A stretch of DNA of 64,000 nucleotides from Mycobacterium colombiense (GCF_001953985.1 NZ_MBEI01000078.1:1-64000); one strand, 5' to 3'; shown: positions 9,880 through 19,229, counted from the stretch's first letter. The notes: generated by a model not told the origin, from the sequence alone. Made by a program: numbers and translations.

Positions 9880-10002
9880 TCAGGCGTGACCGCGCATTTC
9901 TTGGCGGACCGTGCTGCCGCCCCGCCAGTTGCTGAGCGCCGCACGAACCGCGGGCTCAAAGCGCAATACCCGGCGATCGCTGGCGACATGCATGGCGGGC
10001 AT
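9880..10002 (-). CDS. Possible 40-residue protein or gene fragment
   Basis: The reverse strand reads an uninterrupted 40-codon frame starting MPAMHVASDRRVLRFEPAVR and ending QEMRGHA. It has mycobacterial codon choice (G/C in third positions) in the otherwise empty 277-base gap between the PPE and HAD genes. No family is recognised. It may be a small gene, the end of a deleted gene, or chance. Confidence 0.3.
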   Translation of the reverse strand: MPAMHVASDRRVLRFEPAVRAALSNWRGGSTVRQEMRGHA

Positions 10003-10050
10003 GGTGAAGTGGGTATCGCTTAACCAGCCCCGACCTAGAGAGGACCGCCG

Positions 10051-10800
10051 GTGAGTTCAGCGCTGGGTCTGCCAGAGAAAGTGCGTGCCTGCCTGTTCGA
10101 CCTCGACGGCGTGCTCACCGACACCGCCAGTGTGCACACCAAAGCCTGGAAGGCCATGTTCGACGCCTACCTGTCGGACCGGGCCAAACGCACCGGCGAT
10201 ACGTTCGTTCCCTTCGACGAGGCCGCCGACTACCGCAAATACGTCGACGGCAAGAAGCGCGAGGACGGCGTCCGCTCGTTCCTGGAGAGCCGCGACATCC
10301 ACCTGCCCGACGGCGGCCCCGACGATCCCGACGACGCCGAGACGATCTACGGCCTGGGCAACCGCAAGAACGACATGTTCCAGAAGGTCCTGAAGGAGGA
10401 CGGCGTCAAGGTGTTCGACGGATCGCGGCGCTACCTCGAGGCGGTGTCGGCCGCGGGGCTGGGCGTCGCCGTGGTGTCGTCGAGCGCCAACACCCGCGAC
10501 GTCCTCGAGATCACCGGCCTGGACCGGTTCGTGCAGAAGCGGGTGGACGGCATCACCCTGCGTGAGGAACACATCGCCGGCAAGCCCGCCCCGGACTCCT
10601 ACCTGCGCGGGGCCCAGCTGCTGGACGTCCCCGCCGAGGGCGCGGCCGTGTTCGAGGACGCCTTGTCGGGGGTGGCCGCCGGCCGGGCCGGTAACTTCGG
10701 ATTCGTGGTAGGTGTCGACCGGGTGGGCCAAGCCGAGGACTTACGCCGCAACGGCGCCGACGTGGTGGTCACCGACCTCGCCGAGCTGCTGCAGTCATGA
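10051..10800 (+). CDS. HAD-superfamily hydrolase, beta-phosphoglucomutase type
   Basis: A 249-residue cytoplasmic HAD enzyme. The catalytic motif DLDGVLTDT near residue 11 gives the nucleophile and general acid Asp. VVSSSANT is motif II, KPAPDSY is motif III, and VFEDALSGV is motif IV with the metal-binding acidic pair. It resembles Rv3400. It overlaps (ATGA) a GH65 phosphorylase gene. The usual pairing is a disaccharide phosphorylase that makes beta-glucose-1-phosphate, which beta-phosphoglucomutase turns into glucose-6-phosphate. The start is GTG at 10051 behind AGAGAGG. Confidence 0.88.
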   Translation: MSSALGLPEKVRACLFDLDGVLTDTASVHTKAWKAMFDAYLSDRAKRTGDTFVPFDEAADYRKYVDGKKREDGVRSFLESRDIHLPDGGPDDPDDAETIYGLGNRKNDMFQKVLKEDGVKVFDGSRRYLEAVSAAGLGVAVVSSSANTRDVLEITGLDRFVQKRVDGITLREEHIAGKPAPDSYLRGAQLLDVPAEGAAVFEDALSGVAAGRAGNFGFVVGVDRVGQAEDLRRNGADVVVTDLAELLQS

Positions 10801-13175
10801 TCACCGACGAATCGTTTCCCGTTGATCCCTGGCACGTGCGCGAGACCCAGCTCGACCTCAACCTGCTGGCCCAGTCCGAATCCTTGTTCACCCTGTCCAA
10901 CGGGCACATCGGGTTGCGCGGCAACCTCGACGAGGGCGAGCCGTACGGCCTGCCGGGCACCTATCTGAACTCCTTCTACGAGATCCGTCCGCTGCCCTAC
11001 GCCGAGGCCGGTTACGGCTACCCCGAAGCCGGCCAGACCCTCGTCGACGTCACCAACGGCAAGATCATCCGGCTGCTGGTCGAGGACGAGCCGTTCGACG
11101 TCCGCTACGGCGAATTGCTCTCCCACGAGCGGGATCTGGACCTGCGCGCCGGGACGCTGACCCGCACGGCGCACTGGCGCTCACCCGCGGGCAAGGAGGT
11201 CAGGGTGATATCCACCCGGCTGGTGTCGCTGGCGCAGCGCGGCGTCGCCGCCATCGAGTACTGCGTCGAGGCCCTCGGCGAGTTCGCCCGGGTGACGGTG
11301 CAGTCCGAGCTGGTCACCAACGAGGATCAGCCGGAGACCTCCGGTGACCCCCGGGTGGCGGCCATCCTGGAGAACCCGCTCGAAGAGGTCGACCACGAAA
11401 ACACCGACACCGGAGCGGTTCTCATGCACCGCACGCGCAGCAGCGCGCTGATGATGGCCGCCGGCATGGATCATGAGGTCGATGTCGAGGGGCGCGTCGA
11501 GGTCGGCACGGATTCCCGCGCCGATCTGGCGCGCACCACCGTGATCTGCGGGCTGCGCGCGGGGCAGCGGCTGCGCATCGTCAAGTACTTGGCGTACGGC
11601 TGGTCGAGCATGCGCTCGCGCCCGGCGCTACGCGACCAGGTCGCCGCCGCGTTGCACAGCGCGCGCTACAGCGGATGGCAGGGGCTGCTCGACGCGCAAC
11701 GCAAGTATCTGGACAACTTCTGGGATTGCGCCGACGTCGAGGTCGAAGGCGACCCCGAATCCCAGCAGGCCGTGCGGTTCGGGCTCTTCCACCTGCTGCA
11801 GGCCAGCGCTCGCGCCGAGCGCCGCGCGATTGCCGCCAAGGGGCTCACCGGAACCGGCTATGACGGCCACGCCTTCTGGGACACCGAGGGATACGTACTG
11901 CCGGTGCTCACCTATACCGCCCCCTACACCGTGGCCGACGCGCTGCGCTGGCGCGCCTCCACCCTGGACCTGGCCAAGGAGCGGGCGGCCGAGCTGGGCC
12001 TGGAAGGCGCCGCCTTCCCGTGGCGGACCATTCGCGGGCAGGAGTGTTCGGCCTACTGGCCGGCCGGTACCGCGGCCTGGCACATCAACGCCGACATCGC
12101 GATGGCCTTCGAGCGCTACCGCGTCGTCACCGGCGACAACGACCTCGAGGCGGATTGCGGCCTGCACGTGCTGGTCGAGACGGCCCGGCTCTGGCTCTCG
12201 CTCGGCCATCACGATCGGCACGGCGTCTGGCACCTCGACGGCGTCACCGGCCCCGACGAGTACACGGCGATCGTGCGCGACAACGTCTTCACCAACCTGA
12301 TGGCCGCGCACAATTTGCACGTCGCCGCCGACGCCTGCAACCGCCACCCCGACGCGGCCAAGGCGCTGGGGGTCACCACCGAGGAGACGGCAGCCTGGCG
12401 CGATGCGGCCGACGCCGCCAACATCCCGTACGACGACGGGCTGGGGGTCCATCAACAGTGCGAGGGCTTCACCACCTTGACGGAGTGGGACTTCCGGGAG
12501 AATCACTCCTACCCGTTGCTGTTGCACGACCCGTACGTGCGCCTGTACCCCGCGCAGGTGATCAAGCAGGCCGACCTGGTGCTGGCCATGCATTGGCAGA
12601 GCCACGCGTTCACGCACGAGCAGAAGGCCCGCAATGTCGACTACTACGAGCCGCGCATGGTGCGCGACTCGTCGCTGTCGGCCTGCACGCAGGCGGTGAT
12701 GTGCGCCGAGGTCGGGCATTTGGAGTTGGCCCACGACTACGCCTATGAGGCCGCCCTGATCGATCTGCGCGACCTGCACCACAACACCCGCGACGGCCTG
12801 CACATGGCCTCGCTGGCCGGTGCCTGGACTGCGCTGGTGTCCGGGTTCGGCGGCCTGCGCGACGACGAGGGCATCCTGTCGCTGGATCCCCAACTGCCCG
12901 ATGGCATTTCGCGGCTACGGTTCCGGCTGCGGTGGCGGGACTTCCGGCTCACCGTCGACGTCAACCACGATGACGTCACCTATACGCTGCGCGACGGGCC
13001 GGGCGGCGAGCTGAAGATTCGCCACTCCGGCGAAGAGCTCGAGCTGAGCACCGAATCGACGACGACGGTCGCGGTGAGTCCCCGCAAGCCGCTGCTGCCG
13101 CCGCCGCACCAGCCGCCGGGTCGCGAACCGCTGCATCGGCGGGCCCTAATCGCGGATTCCGTGCGGACTCACTGA
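10797..13175 (+). CDS. Glycoside hydrolase family 65 (maltose/trehalose phosphorylase type)
   Basis: A 792-residue cytoplasmic enzyme likely to phosphorolyse an alpha-glucobiose such as trehalose or maltose. The N-terminal beta-sandwich begins with the family pattern ETQLDLNLLAQSESLFTLSN. The (alpha/alpha)6 barrel contains FWDTEGYVLP, and GVTGPDEYTA carries the proposed general-acid Glu. WDFRENHSYPLLLHDPYVR and a phosphate-binding KQADLVL segment follow. It resembles Rv3401. The ATG is inside the stop of the HAD mutase gene, which fits a two-step pathway. The last ~30 residues are proline-rich. The 3' end overlaps the convergent TetR gene by 7 bases. Confidence 0.88.
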   Translation: MITDESFPVDPWHVRETQLDLNLLAQSESLFTLSNGHIGLRGNLDEGEPYGLPGTYLNSFYEIRPLPYAEAGYGYPEAGQTLVDVTNGKIIRLLVEDEPFDVRYGELLSHERDLDLRAGTLTRTAHWRSPAGKEVRVISTRLVSLAQRGVAAIEYCVEALGEFARVTVQSELVTNEDQPETSGDPRVAAILENPLEEVDHENTDTGAVLMHRTRSSALMMAAGMDHEVDVEGRVEVGTDSRADLARTTVICGLRAGQRLRIVKYLAYGWSSMRSRPALRDQVAAALHSARYSGWQGLLDAQRKYLDNFWDCADVEVEGDPESQQAVRFGLFHLLQASARAERRAIAAKGLTGTGYDGHAFWDTEGYVLPVLTYTAPYTVADALRWRASTLDLAKERAAELGLEGAAFPWRTIRGQECSAYWPAGTAAWHINADIAMAFERYRVVTGDNDLEADCGLHVLVETARLWLSLGHHDRHGVWHLDGVTGPDEYTAIVRDNVFTNLMAAHNLHVAADACNRHPDAAKALGVTTEETAAWRDAADAANIPYDDGLGVHQQCEGFTTLTEWDFRENHSYPLLLHDPYVRLYPAQVIKQADLVLAMHWQSHAFTHEQKARNVDYYEPRMVRDSSLSACTQAVMCAEVGHLELAHDYAYEAALIDLRDLHHNTRDGLHMASLAGAWTALVSGFGGLRDDEGILSLDPQLPDGISRLRFRLRWRDFRLTVDVNHDDVTYTLRDGPGGELKIRHSGEELELSTESTTTVAVSPRKPLLPPPHQPPGREPLHRRALIADSVRTH

Positions 13176-13744
13176 GGGTCGGCGGGCCCCAGAATCCGCT
13201 GCACCTCGGCGCCGGCCGCCTCGCGTATCTCGTCATCCGTCAGGCCTTCAATCCCGGTGGCAGAGCGCAGGATTGGCGCGAACAGCCGCCAACCGAACTG
13301 CAGGGCAAGGGCATTGGCGACCGCGAGCCGGGCCTTGACGTCGTCGTCGTACAGCGGACGCACCCCGTCGAGCAGCGTCGCGATGTTGGGAAAACGCTTC
13401 TGTAGCTGGCCGGCCGGATAGCCGTCGAGGACGGTGCGGGCCATCACCCGCATCTGCCGGTCCAGGGAACTCTGCAGCACGGCCGCCGGCGCGTCGGTGC
13501 CCAGCAGGGCGCTCAGGTTGGCGCCCAGATGGTCGAGCACCGCGCCGACCAGTTGCTCCTTGGTGCCGAAGTGGCGGAACACCAGCCCGTGGTTGACGTT
13601 GGATCGCGCGGCGATGTCGCGGATGGACGTCGCGGCCGGACCGCGCTCGGCGAACAGGTCGGTGGCGGCCTCCAGGATCGCCGCGGCCACTTCCGCGCGC
13701 CCGGTGGGCACTTTCCCGCGCCCTGTTGCGGAAGTTGTAGTCAC
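13169..13744 (-). CDS. TetR-family repressor (Rv3405c-like)
   Basis: A 191-residue regulator. The N-terminal HTH reads TSIRDIAARSNVNHGLVFRH, and the C-terminal ligand domain is typical of TetR (FGTKEQLVGAVLDHL onward). It is divergent from a TauD-type dioxygenase gene. The gap contains two perfect 18-base palindromes, one of which covers its own GTG start codon. It is therefore likely autoregulated and a repressor of the dioxygenase, as known for Rv3405c/Rv3406. An in-frame TAG just upstream fixes GTG 13744 as the earliest start; a GTG 11 codons later is possible. Confidence 0.9.
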   Translation of the reverse strand: MTTTSATGRGKVPTGRAEVAAAILEAATDLFAERGPAATSIRDIAARSNVNHGLVFRHFGTKEQLVGAVLDHLGANLSALLGTDAPAAVLQSSLDRQMRVMARTVLDGYPAGQLQKRFPNIATLLDGVRPLYDDDVKARLAVANALALQFGWRLFAPILRSATGIEGLTDDEIREAAGAEVQRILGPADPQ

Positions 13745-13753
13745 CTGACTACA
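13736..13753. promoter_or_regulatory. TetR operator 1 (perfect palindrome)
   Basis: TGTAGTCA-CC-TGACTACA is a perfect inverted repeat that overlaps the start codon of the TetR gene. Its centre is 26 bases from the centre of operator 2, between two and three helical turns. Confidence 0.85.
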
Positions 13754-13761
13754 CTATCAAA

Positions 13762-13779
13762 TGTAGTCAGTTGACTACA
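13762..13779. promoter_or_regulatory. TetR operator 2 (perfect palindrome)
   Basis: TGTAGTCA-GT-TGACTACA has the same half-sites as operator 1 and differs only in the two central bases. It lies 27 bases upstream of the dioxygenase start and probably covers its core promoter. Confidence 0.85.
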
Positions 13780-13805
13780 CCCGTTTTGAGCCAAGGAAGA
13801 CGAAA

Positions 13806-14708
13806 ATGACAGGTCAGGTAACCGTCACCAAGCTGGGCAGCCGGATCGGCGCCCGGGTGGACGGGGTTCGCCTCGGCGGCGACCTCGACGAGGACGCGGT
13901 CGAGAAGATCCGCGGGGCGCTGTTGGCCCACAAGGTGGTCTTCTTCCGTCACCAGCACCACCTCGACGACGAGCAGCAGCTCGCGTTCGCCGAGCTGCTG
14001 GGCACGCCGATCGGCCACCCGGCCGCGGGCGCCCTGGCCGCCAGGCAGGTCCCGGTAATCACCCCGATCGACTCCGAATACGGCAAGGCGAACCGCTGGC
14101 ACACCGACGTCACGTTCGCCGCCAACTACCCGGCGGCGTCGATCCTGCGCGCGGTCAAGCTGCCGACCTACGGCGGCTCGACGCTCTGGGCGTCGACCGT
14201 GGCGGCATACCAACACCTGCCCGAGCCGCTCAAATGTCTGGTGGAAAATCTCTGGGCGCTACACACCAACCGCTACGACTACGTGACCACCGAAGCGGCC
14301 CTCTCGATGAGCGACACGCAGCGGTCGTTTCGGCAGGCGTTCGAAAAGCCGGACTTTCGCACCGAGCACCCCGTGGTGCGGGTGCACCCGGAGACCGGTG
14401 AGCGCACCCTGCTGGCCGGTGACTTCGTGCGCGGCTTCGTCGGCCTGGACAGTCACGAGTCCAGCGCCCTGCTGGAACTGCTGCAGCGACGAATCACCTT
14501 GCCGGAGAACACCATTTGCTGGAACTGGGCGCACGGTGACGTCGCGATGTGGGACAACCGCGCGACCCAGCACCGGGCGATCGACGACTACGACGACCAG
14601 CCCCGGCTGATGCACCGCATCACCCTGATGGGCGACGTCCCGGTCAATGTGCGCGGCGAGCGCAGCCGGGTGGTCAGCGGCGCACCGCTGCAGGCGATCG
14701 CGTGCTAG
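13806..14708 (+). CDS. Fe(II)/2-oxoglutarate-dependent alkyl sulfatase, TauD/AtsK type (Rv3406-like)
   Basis: A 300-residue cytoplasmic dioxygenase that couples 2-oxoglutarate oxidation to hydroxylation and cleavage of alkyl sulfate esters. The iron ligands are His99 and Asp101 (NRWHTDVTF) and the distal His of TQHRAIDDY. The 2-oxoglutarate Arg lies in RLMHRITLMG. Rv3406 was shown to act on alkyl sulfates and to give resistance to some DprE1 inhibitors by oxidising them (established for the homologue). Expression is probably repressed by the divergent TetR protein. Its 3' end overlaps choD by 4 bases, convergent. Confidence 0.92.
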   Translation: MTGQVTVTKLGSRIGARVDGVRLGGDLDEDAVEKIRGALLAHKVVFFRHQHHLDDEQQLAFAELLGTPIGHPAAGALAARQVPVITPIDSEYGKANRWHTDVTFAANYPAASILRAVKLPTYGGSTLWASTVAAYQHLPEPLKCLVENLWALHTNRYDYVTTEAALSMSDTQRSFRQAFEKPDFRTEHPVVRVHPETGERTLLAGDFVRGFVGLDSHESSALLELLQRRITLPENTICWNWAHGDVAMWDNRATQHRAIDDYDDQPRLMHRITLMGDVPVNVRGERSRVVSGAPLQAIAC

Positions 14709-16450
14709 CTGGCGTCGGCGGTGGAGCTTATGTGATTGCTCGGCAACCAGCGCAGCGCGCCGGGCGCCTCGGCCGGCACCACGGGCGCCTTAGGCGGGAT
14801 CGGCTCCAGCCGGCGATAGGGCTCGCCCTGCACCGGGCGCTGGTCGTTCTCGCCAACATTCGGCCACAATGACGCGGCCCGCTCGGCCTGGGCTGTAATT
14901 GACAACGAGGGGTTGACGCCCAGGTTCGCCGAGATCGCCGCGCCGTCCACCACGAACAGCGTCGGGTAGCCGTAGACCCGGTGATACGGGTCGATCACCC
15001 CATGCTCGGCGTCGTCGCCGATCACGGCGCCGCCGAGGAAGTGCGCCGTCAGCGGGATGTTGAACAGCTCTCCCCAGGTGCCACCGGCGACGCCGTCGAT
15101 CTTGTCGGCGATGCGGCGGGTGACGTCGTTGCCAACCGGAATCCACGTCGGGTTGGGCTCGCCGTGTCCCTGCTTGCTCGTGTACCAGCGGATGCCCAGC
15201 TTCCCGCGCTTGGTGAAGGTGGTGATCGAGTTGTCCAGGTGCTGCATCACCAGCGCGATCATGGTGCGCTCGCTCCACTGACGGGGATTGAGCAGACGCA
15301 GCGTGCCGCGCGGATCCTCGCGCGCGGCCTCGATCAGCTGCTTCCAGCGGGGCACGTCGGTGCCTTCCGGGCCGTGGCCGTCGGTCATCAGCGTCTGCAG
15401 CAGCCCCATCGCGTTGGAGCCCTTGCCGTAGCGGACGGGTTCGATGTGAGTGTCCGATGTCGGGTGGATCGACGACGTGATCGCCACCCCGTGCGTCAGG
15501 TCGAGATTCGGGTCGACCTCGAGTTTCCCGGCGCCGACGATGGACTCGGAGTTGGTTCGGGTGAGCATGCCCAGGCGCTTGGACAGCCGCGGCAGTCGGC
15601 CCTGATCGCGCATGTTGAACAGCAGATGCTGGGTGCCCCAGGTTCCCGCGGCCAGGACCAAATGCTTCGCCGTGTACGTGCGCCGGTCGCGGCGCAGCCA
15701 GCTTCCGGTGCGCACGGTGCGAACCTCCCACAGGCCGTCGGCACGCTGCTCGAAGCGCTTCACCGTGGTCATCGGAATCACCTGTGCGCCAGCAGATTCC
15801 GCGAGAGCGAGGTAGTTCTTCAGCAGGGTGTTCTTGGCGCCGTAGCGGCAGCCCGTCATGCAGGCTCCACATTCCAGGCACCCGGTGCGCTCCGGCCCAG
15901 CGCCCCCGAAGTACGGGTCCGGCACGGTCTTGCCCGGGGCCTTGGTGCCGTCCGGGCCGAAGAACACGCCGACCGGCGTCGGCACGAACGTGTCGCCGCA
16001 GCCCATCTCGTCGGCGACCTCTTTGACAACCCGGTCGGCGTCGGTGAAGGTCGGGTTCTCCACCACGCCCAACATCCGCTTGGCCTGCTCGTAGTGCGGC
16101 ATCAGCTCGTCACGCCAGTCGGTGATGTGCTTCCACTGCTGGTCGTTGAAGAACGGTTCGGGCGGCACATACAGGGTGTTGGCGTAGTTCAGCGAGCCGC
16201 CACCCACCCCGGCACCGGCCAGGATCAACACGTTCTTCAGCGGATGGATGCGCTGAATCCCGTAGCAGCCCAGCTTCGGCGCCCACAAAAACTTACGCAG
16301 ATCCCAGGACGTCTCGGCGAAATCCTCGTCGGCGTACCGCCGCCCGGCCTCCAATACGCCGACGCGGTAGCCCTTTTCGGTCAGCCGCAGCGCGCTGACG
16401 CTTCCCCCGAAACCCGAACCGATGATCAGTACGTCGTAATCCGGCTTCAT
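14705..16450 (-). CDS. choD: Cholesterol oxidase-like GMC flavoprotein
   Basis: A 581-residue FAD-dependent GMC oxidoreductase. The dinucleotide-binding motif IIGSGFGGSVSALRL begins near residue 10. LAGAGVGGGSLNYANT is the second GMC signature, and a cysteine-rich segment GCLECGACMTGCRYGAKNT (about residues 195-213) is characteristic of the ChoD group. The C-terminal VDGAAISANLGVNPSLSITA closes the FAD site. It is annotated as ChoD (Rv3409c) in M. tuberculosis, although physiological sterol oxidase activity is debated. It is not joined to guaB3 (48-base gap) but lies on the same strand downstream of it. Confidence 0.92.
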   Translation of the reverse strand: MKPDYDVLIIGSGFGGSVSALRLTEKGYRVGVLEAGRRYADEDFAETSWDLRKFLWAPKLGCYGIQRIHPLKNVLILAGAGVGGGSLNYANTLYVPPEPFFNDQQWKHITDWRDELMPHYEQAKRMLGVVENPTFTDADRVVKEVADEMGCGDTFVPTPVGVFFGPDGTKAPGKTVPDPYFGGAGPERTGCLECGACMTGCRYGAKNTLLKNYLALAESAGAQVIPMTTVKRFEQRADGLWEVRTVRTGSWLRRDRRTYTAKHLVLAAGTWGTQHLLFNMRDQGRLPRLSKRLGMLTRTNSESIVGAGKLEVDPNLDLTHGVAITSSIHPTSDTHIEPVRYGKGSNAMGLLQTLMTDGHGPEGTDVPRWKQLIEAAREDPRGTLRLLNPRQWSERTMIALVMQHLDNSITTFTKRGKLGIRWYTSKQGHGEPNPTWIPVGNDVTRRIADKIDGVAGGTWGELFNIPLTAHFLGGAVIGDDAEHGVIDPYHRVYGYPTLFVVDGAAISANLGVNPSLSITAQAERAASLWPNVGENDQRPVQGEPYRRLEPIPPKAPVVPAEAPGALRWLPSNHISSTADAS

Positions 16451-16498
16451 CGCACCAGTATGGCCTTACCGGCGGGTAACGAGCCAGCGGCCTCCGGG

Positions 16499-17626
16499 TT
16501 AGCTACCGACGGTCAGGCCGACCTTCTGGAACTCCTTGAGGTCGCAATAGCCGGCCTTGGCCATCGACCGCCGCAGCCCGCCGACCAGGTTGAGGCTGCC
16601 GAACGGGTCATCGGACGGGCCGTTGAGCACCTGGTGCAGGGGCGGGCGCTCCCCGACGGCGATTTGCAGCAGCGCGCCGCGCGGCAGCGACGGGTGCGCC
16701 GCGGCGGCCGGCCAGAACCATCCCTCGCCCAGCGCCTCGGCGGACTCGGCGAGCGGCGTGCCCAGCACCACCGCGTCGGCGCCGCAGGCGATCGCCTTCG
16801 CCAGCTCGCCCGAGGTGTGGATGTCGCCGTCGGCCAGCACGTGCACGTAGCGGCCGCCGGTCTCGTCGAGATACTCGCGCCGCGCGGCGGCCGCGTCGGC
16901 GATCGCGGTGGCCATCGGCACGCTGATGCCCAGCACCTCGTCGCTGGTGGTCACTCCCCGGGTCGCGCCGTAGCCGACGATGACACCGGCGGCGCCGGTG
17001 CGCATCAGGTGCAGCGCGGTGCGGTGGTCTTGGACGCCGCCGGCGACCACCGGCACATCGAGCTCGGAGATGAAGGTCTTGAGGTTCAGCGGTTCCCCGT
17101 CGTTGGCCACCCGCTCGGCCGAGACGATGGTGCCCTGGATGACCAGCAGGTCGATGCCGGCCTGCACCAGCACCGGCGTCAGCGCCTGGGCGTTCTGCGG
17201 GCTGACCCGCACCGCGGTGGTGACCCCGGCCTCCCGGATCCGGGCGACCGCGGAGCCCAGCAGGTCCGGGTTGAGCGGGGCCGCGTGGAACTCCTGCAGC
17301 AGCCGGATCGCCGCCGACGGCTCGGGCTCCTTGCTGGCGGCCTCGACCAGTTGCGCGATCTTGGACTCGACGTCGGCGTGCCGCCCGATCAGGCCCTCGC
17401 CGTTGAGCACGCCCAGGCCGCCGAGCTTGCCGAGCTCGATCGCGAACTCCGGCGACACCAGCGCATCGGTCGGGTGCGCCAGCACCGGGATCTCGAACCG
17501 GTAGGCGTCCAGCTGCCAGGCGGTCGACACGTCCTGCGACGAGCGGGTGCGCCGGGAGGCGACGATGCTGACTTCGCTCAGTTCATAGCTGCGACGGGCG
17601 ACGCGGCCCATCCCGATTTCGACCAT
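16499..17626 (-). CDS. guaB3: GuaB3, IMP dehydrogenase-family protein lacking CBS domains
   Basis: A 375-residue TIM-barrel protein of the actinobacterial GuaB3 group (Rv3410c). It opens MVEIGMGRVARRSYELSEVS. The barrel phosphate-binding strands VVAGGVQDHRTALHLMRTGA and VIVGYGAT are visible. It has no CBS/Bateman module and no IMPDH catalytic Cys loop of the SICTT form. It has been treated as an IMPDH paralogue, and GMP reductase-like activity has been proposed for the group. It lies 7 bases downstream of guaB2, in an operon. Confidence 0.92.
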   Translation of the reverse strand: MVEIGMGRVARRSYELSEVSIVASRRTRSSQDVSTAWQLDAYRFEIPVLAHPTDALVSPEFAIELGKLGGLGVLNGEGLIGRHADVESKIAQLVEAASKEPEPSAAIRLLQEFHAAPLNPDLLGSAVARIREAGVTTAVRVSPQNAQALTPVLVQAGIDLLVIQGTIVSAERVANDGEPLNLKTFISELDVPVVAGGVQDHRTALHLMRTGAAGVIVGYGATRGVTTSDEVLGISVPMATAIADAAAARREYLDETGGRYVHVLADGDIHTSGELAKAIACGADAVVLGTPLAESAEALGEGWFWPAAAAHPSLPRGALLQIAVGERPPLHQVLNGPSDDPFGSLNLVGGLRRSMAKAGYCDLKEFQKVGLTVGS

Positions 17627-17633
17627 CTGGGCC

Positions 17634-19229
17634 TCAGCGTGCGTAGTAGTTGGGGGCTTCGACCGTCATGGCGACGTCGTGCGGGTGGCTTTCCCGCAGG
17701 CCCGCCGCCGTGATCCGGACGAACTGCGCCTGTTGCAGCGCCTCGATGCTCGGCGAGCCGGTGTAGCCCATCGCCGCGCGCAGGCCGCCGGTCAGCTGGT
17801 GGATCACCGAGGACAGCGGGCCGCGGAAGGGCACCCGCCCCTCGATGCCCTCCGGCACCAGCTTGTCCTCCGAGAGCGCGTCGTCGGCGAAGTAGCGGTC
17901 CTTGGAGTACGACTTTCCGCTGCCCGACCCCCGGCCGGCCATGGCTCCCAACGACCCCATCCCGCGGTAGCTCTTGAACTGCTTGCCGTTGACGAAGATC
18001 AGCTCGCCGGGGGCCTCGGCGGTGCCCGCCAGCAGCGAGCCCAGCATGGCCGTCGACGCGCCGGCGGCCAACGCCTTGGCGATGTCGCCGGAGTACTGCA
18101 GGCCGCCGTCGGCGATCACCGGCACGCCCGCCGGGCCGCAGGCCGCGACCGCCTCCAGAATCGCCGTGATCTGTGGCGCGCCGACGCCGGCCACCACCCG
18201 GGTGGTGCAGATCGAGCCTGGCCCGACGCCCACCTTCACCGCGTCGGCGCCGGCGGCGACCAGGGCCGCGGCCGCCGAACGGGTGGCGACGTTGCCGCCG
18301 ATCACCTCGACCTTCTCGCCCACCTCGGCCTTGAGCTTGCCGACCATGTCGAGCACCAGCCGGTTGTGCGCGTGCGCGGTGTCCACGATCAGCACGTCCA
18401 CCCCGGCGTCGACCAGCATCATCGCGCGCACCCAGGCGTCGCCGCCGACGCCGACGGCGGCGCCGACCAGCAGCCTGCCGTCGCTGTCCTTGGTGGCCAG
18501 CGGGTGCTGTTCGGTCTTGACGAAGTCCTTGACGGTGATCAGACCGGTCAGCCGCCCGTGGCCGTCGACGATGGGCAGCTTCTCGATCTTGTGGCGACGC
18601 AACAGGCCCAGCGCCGCGTCGGCGGACACTCCCTCCTGCGCGGTGATCAGCGGGGCCTTCGTCATCACCTCGGCGACCTTGCGGGTCTGGTCGACCTCGA
18701 ACCGCATGTCGCGGTTGGTGATGATGCCGACCAGCGCGCCCGATTCATCGACCACCGGCAGGCCGGAGATCCGGAACCGCGCGCACATCGCATCGACCTG
18801 AGCCAAGGTGTTGTCCGGGCGGCAGGTGACGGGGTCGGTGACCATGCCGGCTTCCGAGCGCTTGACCATTTCGACCTGGCCCGCCTGTTCGGCGACCGGC
18901 AGGTTGCGGTGCAGGACGCCCATGCCGCCGGCCCGGGCCATCGCGATGGCCATCCGCGACTCGGTGACCGTGTCCATCGCCGAACTCACCAGCGGCACTT
19001 TGAGCCTGATCTTCTTGGTGAGCTGGCTGGAAGTGTCCGCGGTTGCGGGGACGACGTCGGAGGCCGCGGGCAGCAGCAGCACGTCGTCGAACGTCAGCCC
19101 GAGCATGGCGATCTTGTGCGGGTTGTCGCCTCCGGTGGGCACCGGGTCGTCGACCAGGCCACCCACCCGCACATACGCACTGCCGACGAGGTCAGAGCTT
19201 TCTTCCAGGTGGGACGTGCCACGGGTCAT
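17634..19229 (-). CDS. guaB2: IMP dehydrogenase
   Basis: It oxidises IMP to XMP with NAD+, the rate-limiting step of guanine nucleotide synthesis. The 531 residues start MTRGTSHLEESSDL, aligning with Rv3411c, so ATG 19229 is chosen over an upstream frame opening at 19268. The barrel is interrupted by two CBS domains (about residues 125-245, TDPVTCRPDNTLAQ to TVKDFVKTEQ). The catalytic loop is GPGSICTTRVVAGVG, with the cysteine that forms the covalent XMP intermediate. The flap region carries SYSKDRYFADD. It ends PHDVAMTVEAPNYYAR. It is the first gene of guaB2-guaB3. Confidence 0.97.
   Translation of the reverse strand: MTRGTSHLEESSDLVGSAYVRVGGLVDDPVPTGGDNPHKIAMLGLTFDDVLLLPAASDVVPATADTSSQLTKKIRLKVPLVSSAMDTVTESRMAIAMARAGGMGVLHRNLPVAEQAGQVEMVKRSEAGMVTDPVTCRPDNTLAQVDAMCARFRISGLPVVDESGALVGIITNRDMRFEVDQTRKVAEVMTKAPLITAQEGVSADAALGLLRRHKIEKLPIVDGHGRLTGLITVKDFVKTEQHPLATKDSDGRLLVGAAVGVGGDAWVRAMMLVDAGVDVLIVDTAHAHNRLVLDMVGKLKAEVGEKVEVIGGNVATRSAAAALVAAGADAVKVGVGPGSICTTRVVAGVGAPQITAILEAVAACGPAGVPVIADGGLQYSGDIAKALAAGASTAMLGSLLAGTAEAPGELIFVNGKQFKSYRGMGSLGAMAGRGSGSGKSYSKDRYFADDALSEDKLVPEGIEGRVPFRGPLSSVIHQLTGGLRAAMGYTGSPSIEALQQAQFVRITAAGLRESHPHDVAMTVEAPNYYAR

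Noticed and set aside
14981..17713. 910-codon + strand frame across choD and guaB3
   Set aside because: It runs antisense to two well-supported genes with a shadow-type composition and no motif.
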